A DNA stretch of 16,665 nt from Desulfobacteraceae bacterium (GTDB lineage Bacteria; Desulfobacterota; Desulfobacteria; Desulfobacterales; SURF-15), in NCBI GenBank assembly GCA_003599475.1, contig QZKK01000101.1, positions 1 through 16,665 on the forward strand. Reading direction: 5' to 3'. The first letter of the stretch is position 1; each line of letters starts with the position of its first letter. This document shows positions 1 through 7,732 of the stretch, piece after piece. The translations under genes were made by a program, and so were the position numbers. The notes under the pieces were generated by a model, which had not been told where the DNA came from, made no database searches, and saw nothing but the letters and a program-made list of their open reading frames with translations.

Positions 1-1294
1 TTGCCCCGCTGGCGGTCACAACCGATTCGGGGATATCCATCGGGCCCTGGAAGGCGCCGCTTACAAAGATTCCGGGGCGAGAGGTCTCCATGGGATTCAC
101 AGGATTTGTCTTGCAGAATCCCCGGGAATCCAGCGCGATGCCGAACTTGCCTGCCATAACCTTTGCATCTGCAGGAGGGCTCAATCCGACAGACAATACC
201 ACCAGATCGAATTCCTCCTCCTTTACCCCGTCCTCGGCAGTAGAATACCTGATCGTGATATTTTTGCTTTCCGGGATTTCCTTTCCGATTGACGCGTAGC
301 TTCGTATGAATCGAACTCCGGGAAGGTTCTCCGCTCTCTGGTAGAACCGTTCGAAACCCTTGCCATAGGACCGGATATCGTTATGGAAAATCGTCGCCTT
401 GGCCTCCGCGTCATGGTCTTTTGTCAAAATCACCTGCTTCTGCGTATACGCGCAGCATACCGCGGAGCAATAGCTGTTGTCGCCCGGGGTAACCCGTCTG
501 GAACCGACGCAGTGAATCCAGGCGATGTTATGCGGATGCTTTTTGTCGGAGGGGCGCAGGATCTCGCCTTCAAACGGGCCGGTCGCACACAACAGGCGCT
601 CAAAGTCGAGGCTGGTGACCACATTCTGTAGCTTTCCGTACCCGTAGTCTCCCCTCAGCTTAGGGTCGAATACCTCATACCCCGGAGCCAGAACGATCGC
701 TCCCACTTTGATCTCAATTTTCTCCGCCGTCTGGTGTAGATCCAGAGCGTTATTCTTGCACGCCCCCTCGCAAATCGTGCATTTCCTGTCCTGAAGATAA
801 TGGCAGCTTGCATCGATATAGGGGACAAGGGGAACGGCCTGAGCGAAGTATATATGGACGGCTTTATTCATCGATAAGTTCTGATTGAAAGGATCAGGGA
901 CAAAGACCGGGCAATACTCGGAGCAGGTTGTGCACCCCTTGCACTTGCTTTCGATAATGTATCTGGGCTTTTTGATCAATGTGACGCCGAAGTCTCCGGC
1001 TTCCCCCTCGACACTTTCGACTTCGGCTAGCGTCAGGATCTCGATATTGGGGTGCCGATTGCATTCGATGAACTTAGGGGACTCAATGCACATGGAGCAG
1101 TCATTGGTGGGAAAGGTCTTGTCGAGCTGCGCCATCTTGCCGCCGATGGTCGGTGCTTTCTCGACCAGATAGACCTTATAGCCTGAACAGGCAAGATCGA
1201 GAGCGGCTTGGATACCGCTGATACCTCCACCGACAACCATCACGTCGCCGAAATTGCTGCCTGCGGGAATATCAAAATACGTTCTTTTTTCCAC
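1..1294 (-). CDS. bamE: BamE-like HdrA-type FAD/Fe-S subunit of class II benzoyl-CoA reductase (partial)
   Basis: An open frame runs without a stop from GTG at 1294 to the window edge, giving 431 visible codons. The rest, probably more than half of a roughly 1000-residue protein if it resembles Geobacter BamE, lies outside. Visible signals are an FAD Rossmann loop GGGISG (residues 22-27), the HdrA-type NDCSMC motif (C66, C69), a ferredoxin motif C118-x2-C121-x2-C124-x3-C128-P, a second cysteine group (C164, C172, C175, C179), and the HdrA-conserved CVGSR...YCSAVCC block in the middle. GTG was chosen because AAGGA lies 9 nt upstream and the FAD loop then starts near residue 20; the ATG at 1320 is in another frame that soon stops. 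It lies 63 nt downstream of bamD. In this family HdrA-like subunits accept electrons and may support flavin-based bifurcation. The alternative is a generic HdrA, but the neighbours favour BamE. Confidence 0.85.
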   Translation of the reverse strand, partial: MEKRTYFDIPAGSNFGDVMVVGGGISGIQAALDLACSGYKVYLVEKAPTIGGKMAQLDKTFPTNDCSMCIESPKFIECNRHPNIEILTLAEVESVEGEAGDFGVTLIKKPRYIIESKCKGCTTCSEYCPVFVPDPFNQNLSMNKAVHIYFAQAVPLVPYIDASCHYLQDRKCTICEGACKNNALDLHQTAEKIEIKVGAIVLAPGYEVFDPKLRGDYGYGKLQNVVTSLDFERLLCATGPFEGEILRPSDKKHPHNIAWIHCVGSRRVTPGDNSYCSAVCCAYTQKQVILTKDHDAEAKATIFHNDIRSYGKGFERFYQRAENLPGVRFIRSYASIGKEIPESKNITIRYSTAEDGVKEEEFDLVVLSVGLSPPADAKVMAGKFGIALDSRGFCKTNPVNPMETSRPGIFVSGAFQGPMDIPESVVTASGA

Positions 1295-1357
1295 CTCTCT
1301 ATTTCCTTATCGATCCGCATCATCCGCGGGAAAAGCGGCAGCGTTTACCGTCCTTGC

Positions 1358-2539
1358 TCATGCAGAGGATTTTGGGGGTGCGGCTCCCTGAGTCGCCTCC
1401 TGGATCATTTCCGTGATGTCTTTCACCTCGATTTTTTCGGCGGCATTCAGAGTCGACCGGCTTTCTTCAAAATTGGTGATGCAATAGGGGCAGGAGGTGA
1501 CCAGCACATCCGCCCCGACACCGATCGCTTGCTCTAATCTGAGATCGGAGAATCTTTCCTCCTTCGGAGTCTCCATCCAAATCCTGCCTCCCCCTCCTCC
1601 GCAGCAGAAACTGTCCGCATGCGACTCGGGCATCTCGATCAGTTCCAAGCCGGCGATCTTCTTTAAGGCTTCCCGCGGTTCGTCATATATGCCGTTGTGC
1701 CGACCCAGATAACACGGGTCATGATAGGTAACTTTCTTCAAACAATTATTTTTAAGCGCAAGCCTTCCCTCATGAAAAAGCTCGACCAGATATTGAGAAA
1801 TATGAACCACTTCAAAATTGACCCGGAATTCGGGATATTCGTTTTTGAACGTGTGATAGCAATGAGGGGAAGAAACAAGGATTTTTTTTACCCCATGATC
1901 GACAAAGGCCTTGATGTTTTCCCTGGCCAAGCGCTTGAATAATTCCTCATCACCCGTTTTGCGGATGCTTTCTCCACAGCAATTCTCCTCGGGTCCCAAG
2001 ATGCCGAAATCCACCCCGGCCAGATTGAGGATAGCGGCTGTCGCTCGAGCGACCTTCATCAATCTCGGATCATAGCTGAGATAGCAGCCGGGAAAATATA
2101 AAATCGCCGTCCCCTCGGTAAACGTCTTTACGGAAAGACCTTCTGCCCAGTTTGCCCTGTTTTTCCGCTCTTCATTCAAGGGGTTTCCCTTGCCCATGAG
2201 GCTTGCACTCACGGTACGCACAGGACGGACAGGAGCGGGAAAGACTCCGTACTGCGCGGCGATTCTGCGCAGGGATATCCCGGATTCGATCTGCCTCACG
2301 TCCCTGGGGCAATGCTGAGGACATTTCCCGCAGGTCGTACAAAGCCATATCTCTTCTCCTTCTATCCGGGTCAATCCGAACGCAGCCTCCCGGATGATCC
2401 TGCGCATGCTGAAAGATCTCACCCGATTCCACGGGCAAACGGTATCGCAGAGTCCGCACTGAAAGCACCGTTTGAAGGCTTCTCCACCGTTCGAGCGAAT
2501 GAGATCGACGATCTCTTTGTAATCGGCTACATTCTCCAC
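1358..2539 (-). CDS. bamD: BamD-like Fe-S/CCG-domain electron transfer subunit (HdrD family)
   Basis: A 393-residue protein if started at GTG 2539. There are two ferredoxin motifs near the N terminus: C25-x2-C28-x2-C31-x3-C35-P and C67-x2-C70-x2-C73-x3-C77-P. Two cysteine-rich CCG domains follow: PGCYLSYD...ENCCGE at roughly residues 150-195, and DPCYLG...FCCGGGGG plus SCPYC at roughly 265-355. This order is that of HdrD/GlpC-type proteins, which pass electrons through [4Fe-4S] clusters. The frame is also open to an ATG at 2611, but that start would overlap bamC by 38 nt and adds a basic stretch with no family feature. The GTG has AGGA 6 nt upstream and lies 34 nt after the bamC stop, so it is preferred. 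Position between bamC and bamE supports a role as the link between the HdrA-like subunit and the BamBC module. Whether it moves electrons to BamC directly is inference. Confidence 0.88.
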   Translation of the reverse strand: MENVADYKEIVDLIRSNGGEAFKRCFQCGLCDTVCPWNRVRSFSMRRIIREAAFGLTRIEGEEIWLCTTCGKCPQHCPRDVRQIESGISLRRIAAQYGVFPAPVRPVRTVSASLMGKGNPLNEERKNRANWAEGLSVKTFTEGTAILYFPGCYLSYDPRLMKVARATAAILNLAGVDFGILGPEENCCGESIRKTGDEELFKRLARENIKAFVDHGVKKILVSSPHCYHTFKNEYPEFRVNFEVVHISQYLVELFHEGRLALKNNCLKKVTYHDPCYLGRHNGIYDEPREALKKIAGLELIEMPESHADSFCCGGGGGRIWMETPKEERFSDLRLEQAIGVGADVLVTSCPYCITNFEESRSTLNAAEKIEVKDITEMIQEATQGAAPPKSSA

Positions 2540-2573
2540 TGTCTTTCCTGAACCTCTTTTTCCAGGTGAATGC

Positions 2574-3119
2574 TTACCCCTTTTTTGACACCGACATGCG
2601 GGAAACGGCATCGATGATCTTCTGAAATCCGTGTCTGTTTGCCAATGTTTCCAGCCCTGCCTCCAGCTCCTCCGGTTTCACTTCTTCCTCGACTTCCTCA
2701 TCCCTTTCTTCGTAGGTCAGGGCATCTGACAGGCACCACTGAACGCACATCGGTTCCGGCAGAGGCGGATCGCTTTCACACATATCGCATTTCAGGGGGA
2801 GACCGGAATCGGGTTCTTTGAAAAGCTGTCTGGACGGGCAGGAAGCCCTGCAGAAGGAACACTCATCGTATTCCTTTCCGTCAATCGTATATTTTTCTCT
2901 GCCGGCGCACTCGGCTTTGACGTACTCGCCGGCGTATACAGGAAGATACAGGTCTTTTAAAGGTTCCCGAATCAGCCGGATACGAGATCTTGCCGGATTA
3001 TTGCTGCTGTATTTGGGCGCAGCGTGGAAGGAGGAGCAGATGACCTCGCATGCCCTGCAGCCGTTGCATTTTTCGACATCGATCCGGATGACTTTGATTT
3101 TTTTTCTAACTCTCCCCAT
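2574..3119 (-). CDS. bamC: BamC-like polyferredoxin, electron-transfer subunit of benzoyl-CoA reductase
   Basis: A 181-residue soluble Fe-S protein. Cysteine groups are C18-x2-C21-x2-C24-x3-C28 near the N terminus, then CSFCRASC (C-x2-C-x3-C) in the middle, then CDMC followed by MCVQWC. This is enough for three [4Fe-4S] clusters, as expected for the BamC ferredoxin that docks on BamB and feeds its cluster. The C-terminal third is acidic (a run of Glu around residues 138-152). The ATG is preceded by GAGGG at 10 nt and overlaps the end of bamB by 14 nt, so translation is probably coupled to bamB, consistent with a fixed BamB:BamC ratio. A generic DMSO-reductase-type ferredoxin subunit would look similar. 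The assignment rests on the adjacent BamB. Confidence 0.88.
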   Translation of the reverse strand: MGRVRKKIKVIRIDVEKCNGCRACEVICSSFHAAPKYSSNNPARSRIRLIREPLKDLYLPVYAGEYVKAECAGREKYTIDGKEYDECSFCRASCPSRQLFKEPDSGLPLKCDMCESDPPLPEPMCVQWCLSDALTYEERDEEVEEEVKPEELEAGLETLANRHGFQKIIDAVSRMSVSKKG

Positions 3120-5073
3120 GACCGGTAATCCCTCTCTGTTCGAAGTCTTGGTGAACGTAATCCAAGGCTAATTCATGCAAAGATTCTTTCGTGGGAATAC
3201 CCCGATGATTCCATCCCTTGAATTCGTAATACGCATCCAGGAGCTTCGCTTCAAGCTCAGGGAATCTTTTCTTCCAGTGGTCTTCAGGGGGCTTCTCATC
3301 CTCTCTCCTCATGCCTCTTCTCACATTGATGGCTCGAATCAGAGTCCGGTTCCTCTTTGCGATTTCCGACAGCCCGGCTTCATCGATATCCATCCCGGAC
3401 GCCGATGAGATTACACGCGGCAGGTTGTGTATATGATAGGGAGGCTTCAGGGGAAATGATGACAAGCCGGCGCAGATCCCGGTGGCATCATCGATATAGT
3501 GCATCTTCTCTTGCCAGTCGACGATTCTACAGGTTGCTTCAATGGTCGGGTAATAGGGAACCGAGCGTTCTCCGCGCGGATCCCAGTCTAAAAAGTATTG
3601 CTTGAACGTTTCATCGGGAACCTGGATCCAGTCCTTTACAAACTCTTCCCGATCCTCCCTTCGAGCGAAAGGCGCCTGGGGGAACTGCCCTTCGATCTGG
3701 GTGATATTGATCTTCTCGCCGGTACAATACATCAGGTAATAAATGGGGTTCAGCATTCCAAGCTTGAGAGGAAGCTGCTCATGTTTCTTGATGTTGTTAT
3801 GCGCATATGCTTCTGCGCCTTTGCCGATCTGCTGTGCCGCCCAATGCGTCCCATTGGCCAGTACATCCCCGATGCCTTCCCGCCGAACGATTCTGTCAAG
3901 CAGCCAGAAGAATCTCCCCTCGTTATCCGGCGGCAATTCCGGCATGTCCCGGTCGGTCAAAATGCCGGCTTCATAGAGCTCAAGTGCAAAGGCCATCACC
4001 TGCGGGGTCGAGAATCCGTCCACTCCGTATTCCGTGGCACGTTGAGCGATCTTAAAACCAAAATCCAGGTCTGAAACGGCCGCCATCGTATAGGTAAGTT
4101 TCGAGTAGCACTTCATCATGTATTTCGAAAGCCCGGGGTAGGCAACTGTCGCCCCGCATTTCATCGGACAGTTGTAGCAGCTTATCAAGCGCTCCCGCAC
4201 GTTTTCAAGGCTCTGTGTCCACTTGTTTTGAACTTCCTTGTTCCAGAAATCTTTTCTCCGGTGCCGGGCATTTCCCCAGGCGAAATTGGTGGTGTGCCAC
4301 TCCTCGTCATGGATTGCCATCTCCTGCGGTGACCCGAGCCCGGAAAGGATGGGAGGTACGCCCTTGATCGGATTTGTTGCCCGGAATCGTATGTATTTCA
4401 GTATTTCATTGCAGAGCTCCATGAACTCAGCCGGCCTGGCGACATGGACGTCCCTTGTTCCACGGACGGCGATCGCCTTGAGCCCTTTGTCTCCCATGAC
4501 GGCGCCGATTCCGCCCCGGCTGGCACTCGATCTGCCCTGCTCGATGGAGGCAAAATAGACCCTGTTTTCGCCGGCCAGGCCGATTGCAGCCACCTGGGCT
4601 TTCGGCTCTTTCAAATCCTGCCGGATAAGCTCCGCGGTTTCGCCGGCGCCTCTCCCGCGCAAATGAGAGGCATCCCTTATCTCCACCTTGTCATTGTTGA
4701 TCCACAAATAAACGAGATCGGCGGACTTGCCGCGAATGATGACAGTATCATAACCGGCATGCTTCAATTCGGGTGCCCAAAATCCCCCCATCATCGAATA
4801 TGCCATTAGCCGCGTCTGAGGAGAAATGGTGGTAACAATGGTACGGTTACAGCCGGGAGCAGGTGTGCCGCATAAGAGACCGGTGCCGAATATGAGCAGG
4901 TTATCGGGAGAAAAGGGTTCTACTTCAGGGGGCACCCTGTCCCAAAGAATCCTGGCATTCGTACCGAGGCCTCCGAGGTGAAGTTCGGTCAAGCCTGGAT
5001 CGGTTTGTACCCTCTCGATGCTTCCGCGAGATAGATCGACTTCCAAATTAAACCCCGTCTCTGCATACCTCAT
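3106..5073 (-). CDS. bamB: Class II benzoyl-CoA reductase catalytic subunit BamB (tungsten AOR family)
   Basis: A 655-residue aldehyde:ferredoxin oxidoreductase-family enzyme. In class II reductases this subunit reduces benzoyl-CoA to cyclohexa-1,5-diene-1-carboxyl-CoA at a tungsten bis-pterin site without ATP. Cluster ligands are visible as C299-x2-C302-x3-C306 and C534 in a DDATGIC motif. From my memory of the Geobacter BamB structure, Cys322 binds tungsten and Glu251, His255, Glu257 and His260 surround the active site. This protein has E251, H255, E257, H260 and C322 at exactly those numbers, and the length is almost the same (about 653-655). That makes BamB far more likely than a generic aldehyde oxidoreductase. 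ATG 5073 has AGAGG 5 nt upstream. It is first in the bamBCDE operon, behind a sigma70-like promoter. No signal peptide is present, so it is cytoplasmic. Confidence 0.95.
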   Translation of the reverse strand: MRYAETGFNLEVDLSRGSIERVQTDPGLTELHLGGLGTNARILWDRVPPEVEPFSPDNLLIFGTGLLCGTPAPGCNRTIVTTISPQTRLMAYSMMGGFWAPELKHAGYDTVIIRGKSADLVYLWINNDKVEIRDASHLRGRGAGETAELIRQDLKEPKAQVAAIGLAGENRVYFASIEQGRSSASRGGIGAVMGDKGLKAIAVRGTRDVHVARPAEFMELCNEILKYIRFRATNPIKGVPPILSGLGSPQEMAIHDEEWHTTNFAWGNARHRRKDFWNKEVQNKWTQSLENVRERLISCYNCPMKCGATVAYPGLSKYMMKCYSKLTYTMAAVSDLDFGFKIAQRATEYGVDGFSTPQVMAFALELYEAGILTDRDMPELPPDNEGRFFWLLDRIVRREGIGDVLANGTHWAAQQIGKGAEAYAHNNIKKHEQLPLKLGMLNPIYYLMYCTGEKINITQIEGQFPQAPFARREDREEFVKDWIQVPDETFKQYFLDWDPRGERSVPYYPTIEATCRIVDWQEKMHYIDDATGICAGLSSFPLKPPYHIHNLPRVISSASGMDIDEAGLSEIAKRNRTLIRAINVRRGMRREDEKPPEDHWKKRFPELEAKLLDAYYEFKGWNHRGIPTKESLHELALDYVHQDFEQRGITGHGES

Positions 5074-5082
5074 TTTTGCCTC

Positions 5083-5174
5083 TTATACTCCTGTCATGCT
5101 TCCCATGGCGAGAGCTGTGCAAATCGCCTCCACGGAACGCTCCAGGCCCGGGGCCACAAGTCGATTGTGCACAT
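5083..5174 (-). other. bamB leader region with two short overlapping ORFs
   Basis: The untranslated leader ahead of bamB contains an ATG-started frame of 26 codons (5174-5094) with four Trp codons and one in another frame started by GTG (5172-5083, 29 codons). The stop of the latter touches the bamB ribosome binding site, 9 nt before the bamB ATG. Neither has a recognisable Shine-Dalgarno sequence, so expression is doubtful. I see no clear attenuator hairpin pair. Confidence 0.2.
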
Positions 5175-5184
5175 GGACAGTGAT

Positions 5185-5217
5185 GTTTCGCTATTATATA
5201 GCTATAAGATAACTATA
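5185..5217 (-). repeat. 11-bp phased direct repeats over the bam promoter -10 region (candidate operator)
   Basis: Read on the minus strand, TATAGTTATCT (5217-5207) is followed directly by TATAGCTATAT (5206-5196), nine identical positions of eleven, and then by a weaker third unit beginning AATAG (5195-5185). The period is about one helical turn. Two small palindromes sit here too: ACTATAGT (5212-5219) and TATAGCTATA (5197-5206). This is a plausible binding site for a regulator of bamBCDE; the regulator is not in the window. Confidence 0.35.
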
Positions 5218-5241
5218 GTGAAAAGCGCCGAAGCGTGTCAA
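5193..5241 (-). promoter_or_regulatory. Probable sigma70 promoter(s) of the bam operon
   Basis: On the minus strand a perfect TTGACA lies at 5241-5236, followed after 18 nt by TATAGT at 5217-5212, giving a start near 5205 and a leader of about 130 nt before bamB. A second overlapping option is TTCACT at 5222-5217 with 18 nt to a perfect TATAAT at 5198-5193. The -10 region is set in a very AT-rich block that also holds the phased repeats listed separately. The promoter call is from sequence match only. Confidence 0.6.
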
Positions 5242-5294
5242 GGAAAAAAATCGGGGATCGAGGGCGCAGCCGTCCCGATCGCGAGGGTTCCTAT

Positions 5295-5317
5295 AAAAAA
5301 GGCTGGTACCGGTCACC
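5295..5317 (-). terminator. Possible rho-independent terminator after rpiA
   Basis: About 20 nt after the rpiA stop on the minus strand there is a GC-rich segment GGTGACCGGTACCAGCC (5317-5301) followed by six T (5300-5295). The best hairpin I can draw is short (GGT pairing with ACC, optionally enclosed by an outer GGC/GCC), so the T run is the stronger part of the evidence. It would separate rpiA from the bam promoter. Confidence 0.35.
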
Positions 5318-5338
5318 TAAAAGCGCCGGATCCGTAAA

Positions 5339-6031
5339 TTACGGCAGGCATCGGACGCCCCCGGCTCCGGAAACGATCACCTCGTGGGCCAAACCGATGA
5401 AAAGCCCATGGGCCATGATACCGGCACGATCGTTCAGCTTGGCGGCCAGCCGCTCTACGTCTGAGATCGGCCCGAAGGAGGCATCGAAAATGAAGTTTCC
5501 CTGATCGGTAAGGATCGGTTTCCCGGTGCTGTCGGACCGTAAAACGGCGCTTGCCCCCAGGCTTTCCAGAAAAGCCTGCTCTGTGCCGCGGGCAAAAGGG
5601 ATCACCTCGACCGGAAGCGCAAAACGCATCCCCAGCCGAGGGGAAAGCTTGCTCTCGTCTACGATGATGATGTTTCGACGGCTGGACTGTGCAAGCACCT
5701 TTTCCCGCAAAAGTGCGGCGCCGCCTCCCTTGATCAGGTTCAGGTCCGGGTCCACCTCGTCGGCCCCGTCGATGGTGATATCGATAAAGGGGTGCTCATC
5801 GAATGTGGTCAGGGGAATACCGGCAGACCTCGCGAGTGTCTCGGTCTGAACGGAGCTTGGGATTCCGATGATGTCTTTGAGAGTCCCGTTTTCCATCAGG
5901 CTGCCGATTTCCAAAACGGCATGTTTTGCGGTGCTTCCGGTTCCGAGGCCGACCACCATTCCGGATCGTACCCGCCCAACGGCTTCGTGGGCGGCCTGTC
6001 GTTTGAAATTCTCCTTCGATTCTGCCGTCAT
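5339..6031 (-). CDS. rpiA: Ribose-5-phosphate isomerase A
   Basis: A 230-residue protein that interconverts ribose 5-phosphate and ribulose 5-phosphate in the non-oxidative pentose phosphate pathway. Family signatures appear in order: GLGTGSTA near residue 28 (phosphate binding), GADEVD near 86, the KGGGAALLREK block near 97, and a VDESK segment with the conserved acidic and lysine residues near 122. The length matches typical RpiA (about 220-230). The open frame extends upstream to 6124, but those 31 residues are not family-like. ATG 6031 has GGGGAGG 9 nt upstream and gives the normal N terminus. It is a single-gene unit between the bam promoter and a divergent radical SAM gene. No functional tie to bam is implied. 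Confidence 0.95.
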   Translation of the reverse strand: MTAESKENFKRQAAHEAVGRVRSGMVVGLGTGSTAKHAVLEIGSLMENGTLKDIIGIPSSVQTETLARSAGIPLTTFDEHPFIDITIDGADEVDPDLNLIKGGGAALLREKVLAQSSRRNIIIVDESKLSPRLGMRFALPVEVIPFARGTEQAFLESLGASAVLRSDSTGKPILTDQGNFIFDASFGPISDVERLAAKLNDRAGIMAHGLFIGLAHEVIVSGAGGVRCLP

Positions 6032-6131
6032 CGATGACACCCTCCCCTTTCCGGTAACGAATGCCTTCCAACGATTGAACGAGACAAAGAAATAATCCCA
6101 AAGACGGCCGCTCGTCAACCCCAAAACGAAA

Positions 6132-6184
6132 TTTACAGATACCGGATATTTTTCTTGTCAAACACGCACGAGGAGTGCTTTAAT
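6132..6184. promoter_or_regulatory. Divergent promoter region between rpiA and the radical SAM gene
   Basis: Plus strand: TTGTCA at 6155-6160, 18 nt, TTTAAT at 6179-6184. Minus strand: a perfect TTGACA at 6161-6156, 18 nt, TGTAAA at 6137-6132. The two -35 hexamers are nearly the same base pairs read in opposite directions, so the promoters would compete for polymerase. Call is by match to consensus only. Confidence 0.4.
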
Positions 6185-6246
6185 TAAGGTTCGAGTCGCC
6201 GGAAGCAAAGAATGGAAGCAAGGAAAGAACAAGAAGGAAAGCGATA

Positions 6247-7725
6247 ATGAAGGTTTTGCTGATATACCCTGCTTATCCCGATACTTTTTGGAGTCTGAAG
6301 TATGCCTTGAAGTTCATTCGAAAGAAGGCGGCATATCCCCCGCTGGGGCTTCTCACCGTTGCGGCGCTCATGCCGTGGGACTGGGACAAACGCGTGGTAG
6401 ACACCAATGTGGAGAATCTATCGGATGCCGATCTGAAGTGGGCCGACATGGCTTTTATCGGCGGTATGGCCATCCAGAAGAAATCGGCGAAACAGCTTAT
6501 CGCCCGCTGCAAGGCTTCGGGGCTGAAGGTCGTCGCCGGTGGGCCGCTCTTTACCGTCGAACCGGAATCCTTCGAGGAGGTGGATTATTTCGTTCTCGAT
6601 GAAGCCGAAATCACGCTCCCCTGCTTCATCGAAGATCTGAAAGCCGGCTGTCCCCGCAAATTTTACAGATCCTCGGAGTTCTGCGACCTGCACCAGTCTC
6701 CGGTCCCGGCCTGGAACCTGATCGAGATGAAGAAATATGCATCCATGAGCCTGCAATTTTCAAGAGGATGCCCCTTTCAATGCGAGTTTTGCAATGTGAC
6801 GGTGCTTTTCGGCCATCGCCCACGGATGAAAACCCCGCAACAGATCGTTTCGGAGCTGAACGCTATTTACGCTGCGGGCTGGAGAGGCAACATCTTTTTT
6901 GTGGACGACAATTTCATCGGAAACAAGCAATATCTCAAGGCCGAATTGCTGCCCGCGCTGATCGAATGGCGAAAGGGGAAAAAGGGGTGTGTTTTTTATA
7001 CCGAGGCTTCCATCAATCTCGCAGACGATCCGGAATTGATGAATCTGATGGTCAAATCGGGTTTCGATTCCGTTTTCATCGGCATCGAATCCCCGGATGA
7101 GGGCAGCCTGAGCGAATGCCATAAATACCAGAACAAGAATCGGAACCTTCTGGAAAGCGTAAAGATCATCCAGCGGGCAGGTTTGCAGGTGCACGGAGGC
7201 TTTATCGTCGGCTTTGACAGCGACACGCAATCCATTTTTCAGAAGCAAATCGATTTCATTCAGAAAAGCGGAATTGTCACCGCGATGGTCGGAATGCTCC
7301 AGGCACCTCCGGGAACCCGGCTCTTCGATCGGCTTCAGAAAGAAAACCGGCTCCTCGGTTCCGGATCGGGCGACAACGTCGATGGTACAACCAATATCAT
7401 TCCACGGATGGGTGCCGATCGGCTTCGCGAGGGGTATCGATCGATCATGCATCAGATTTATTCACCGAACAACTACTATCGCCGTATCAGGACCTTTCTG
7501 AAGGAATTCAACCCTCCGGAAGTATCGATACCGATGGACCTTCAGCGGTTTCTCGCATTTTTCCGCTCCAGTTTCAGGCTCGGGATCTGGGGAAGAGAGC
7601 GTTTCCAGTACTGGCATCTTCTGGGGTGGGCGCTTCTTCGCAGACCGAGGCTGTTTCCATGGGCCATCACCCTGGCCATCTATGGGCATCATTACCGCAG
7701 GATATGCGAGCTGTACATCCTGTGA
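6247..7725 (+). CDS. B12-binding-domain radical SAM protein (DUF4070-type C terminus)
   Basis: A 492-residue protein. Residues 1-135 look like a cobalamin-binding Rossmann fold (MKVLLIYPAYP start, VVAGGP at about 95-100) but lack the classical DxHxxG motif, so base-off/His-on B12 binding is doubtful. The radical SAM motif C175-x3-C179-x2-C182 follows, then a TIM-barrel-like core with FFVDDNFIGN, and a C-terminal region resembling DUF4070, rich in aromatic and basic residues. The same architecture occurs in hopanoid- and lipid-modifying enzymes such as HpnP, but I cannot assign a substrate. ATG 6247 has AAGGA 8 nt upstream. The stop TGA overlaps the ribosome binding site of the following MscS gene, so the two are co-transcribed, which hints at an envelope-linked product. 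Confidence 0.9.
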   Translation: MKVLLIYPAYPDTFWSLKYALKFIRKKAAYPPLGLLTVAALMPWDWDKRVVDTNVENLSDADLKWADMAFIGGMAIQKKSAKQLIARCKASGLKVVAGGPLFTVEPESFEEVDYFVLDEAEITLPCFIEDLKAGCPRKFYRSSEFCDLHQSPVPAWNLIEMKKYASMSLQFSRGCPFQCEFCNVTVLFGHRPRMKTPQQIVSELNAIYAAGWRGNIFFVDDNFIGNKQYLKAELLPALIEWRKGKKGCVFYTEASINLADDPELMNLMVKSGFDSVFIGIESPDEGSLSECHKYQNKNRNLLESVKIIQRAGLQVHGGFIVGFDSDTQSIFQKQIDFIQKSGIVTAMVGMLQAPPGTRLFDRLQKENRLLGSGSGDNVDGTTNIIPRMGADRLREGYRSIMHQIYSPNNYYRRIRTFLKEFNPPEVSIPMDLQRFLAFFRSSFRLGIWGRERFQYWHLLGWALLRRPRLFPWAITLAIYGHHYRRICELYIL

Positions 7726-7732
7726 GGAAGAA

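Noticed and set aside
3598..4074. 158-codon plus-strand frame
   Set aside because: Antisense to bamB, whose conserved residues prove the minus strand is coding.
6760..7452. 230-codon open frame on the minus strand
   Set aside because: It lies wholly inside the radical SAM gene, has no family motif, and is a shadow of that gene's codon pattern.
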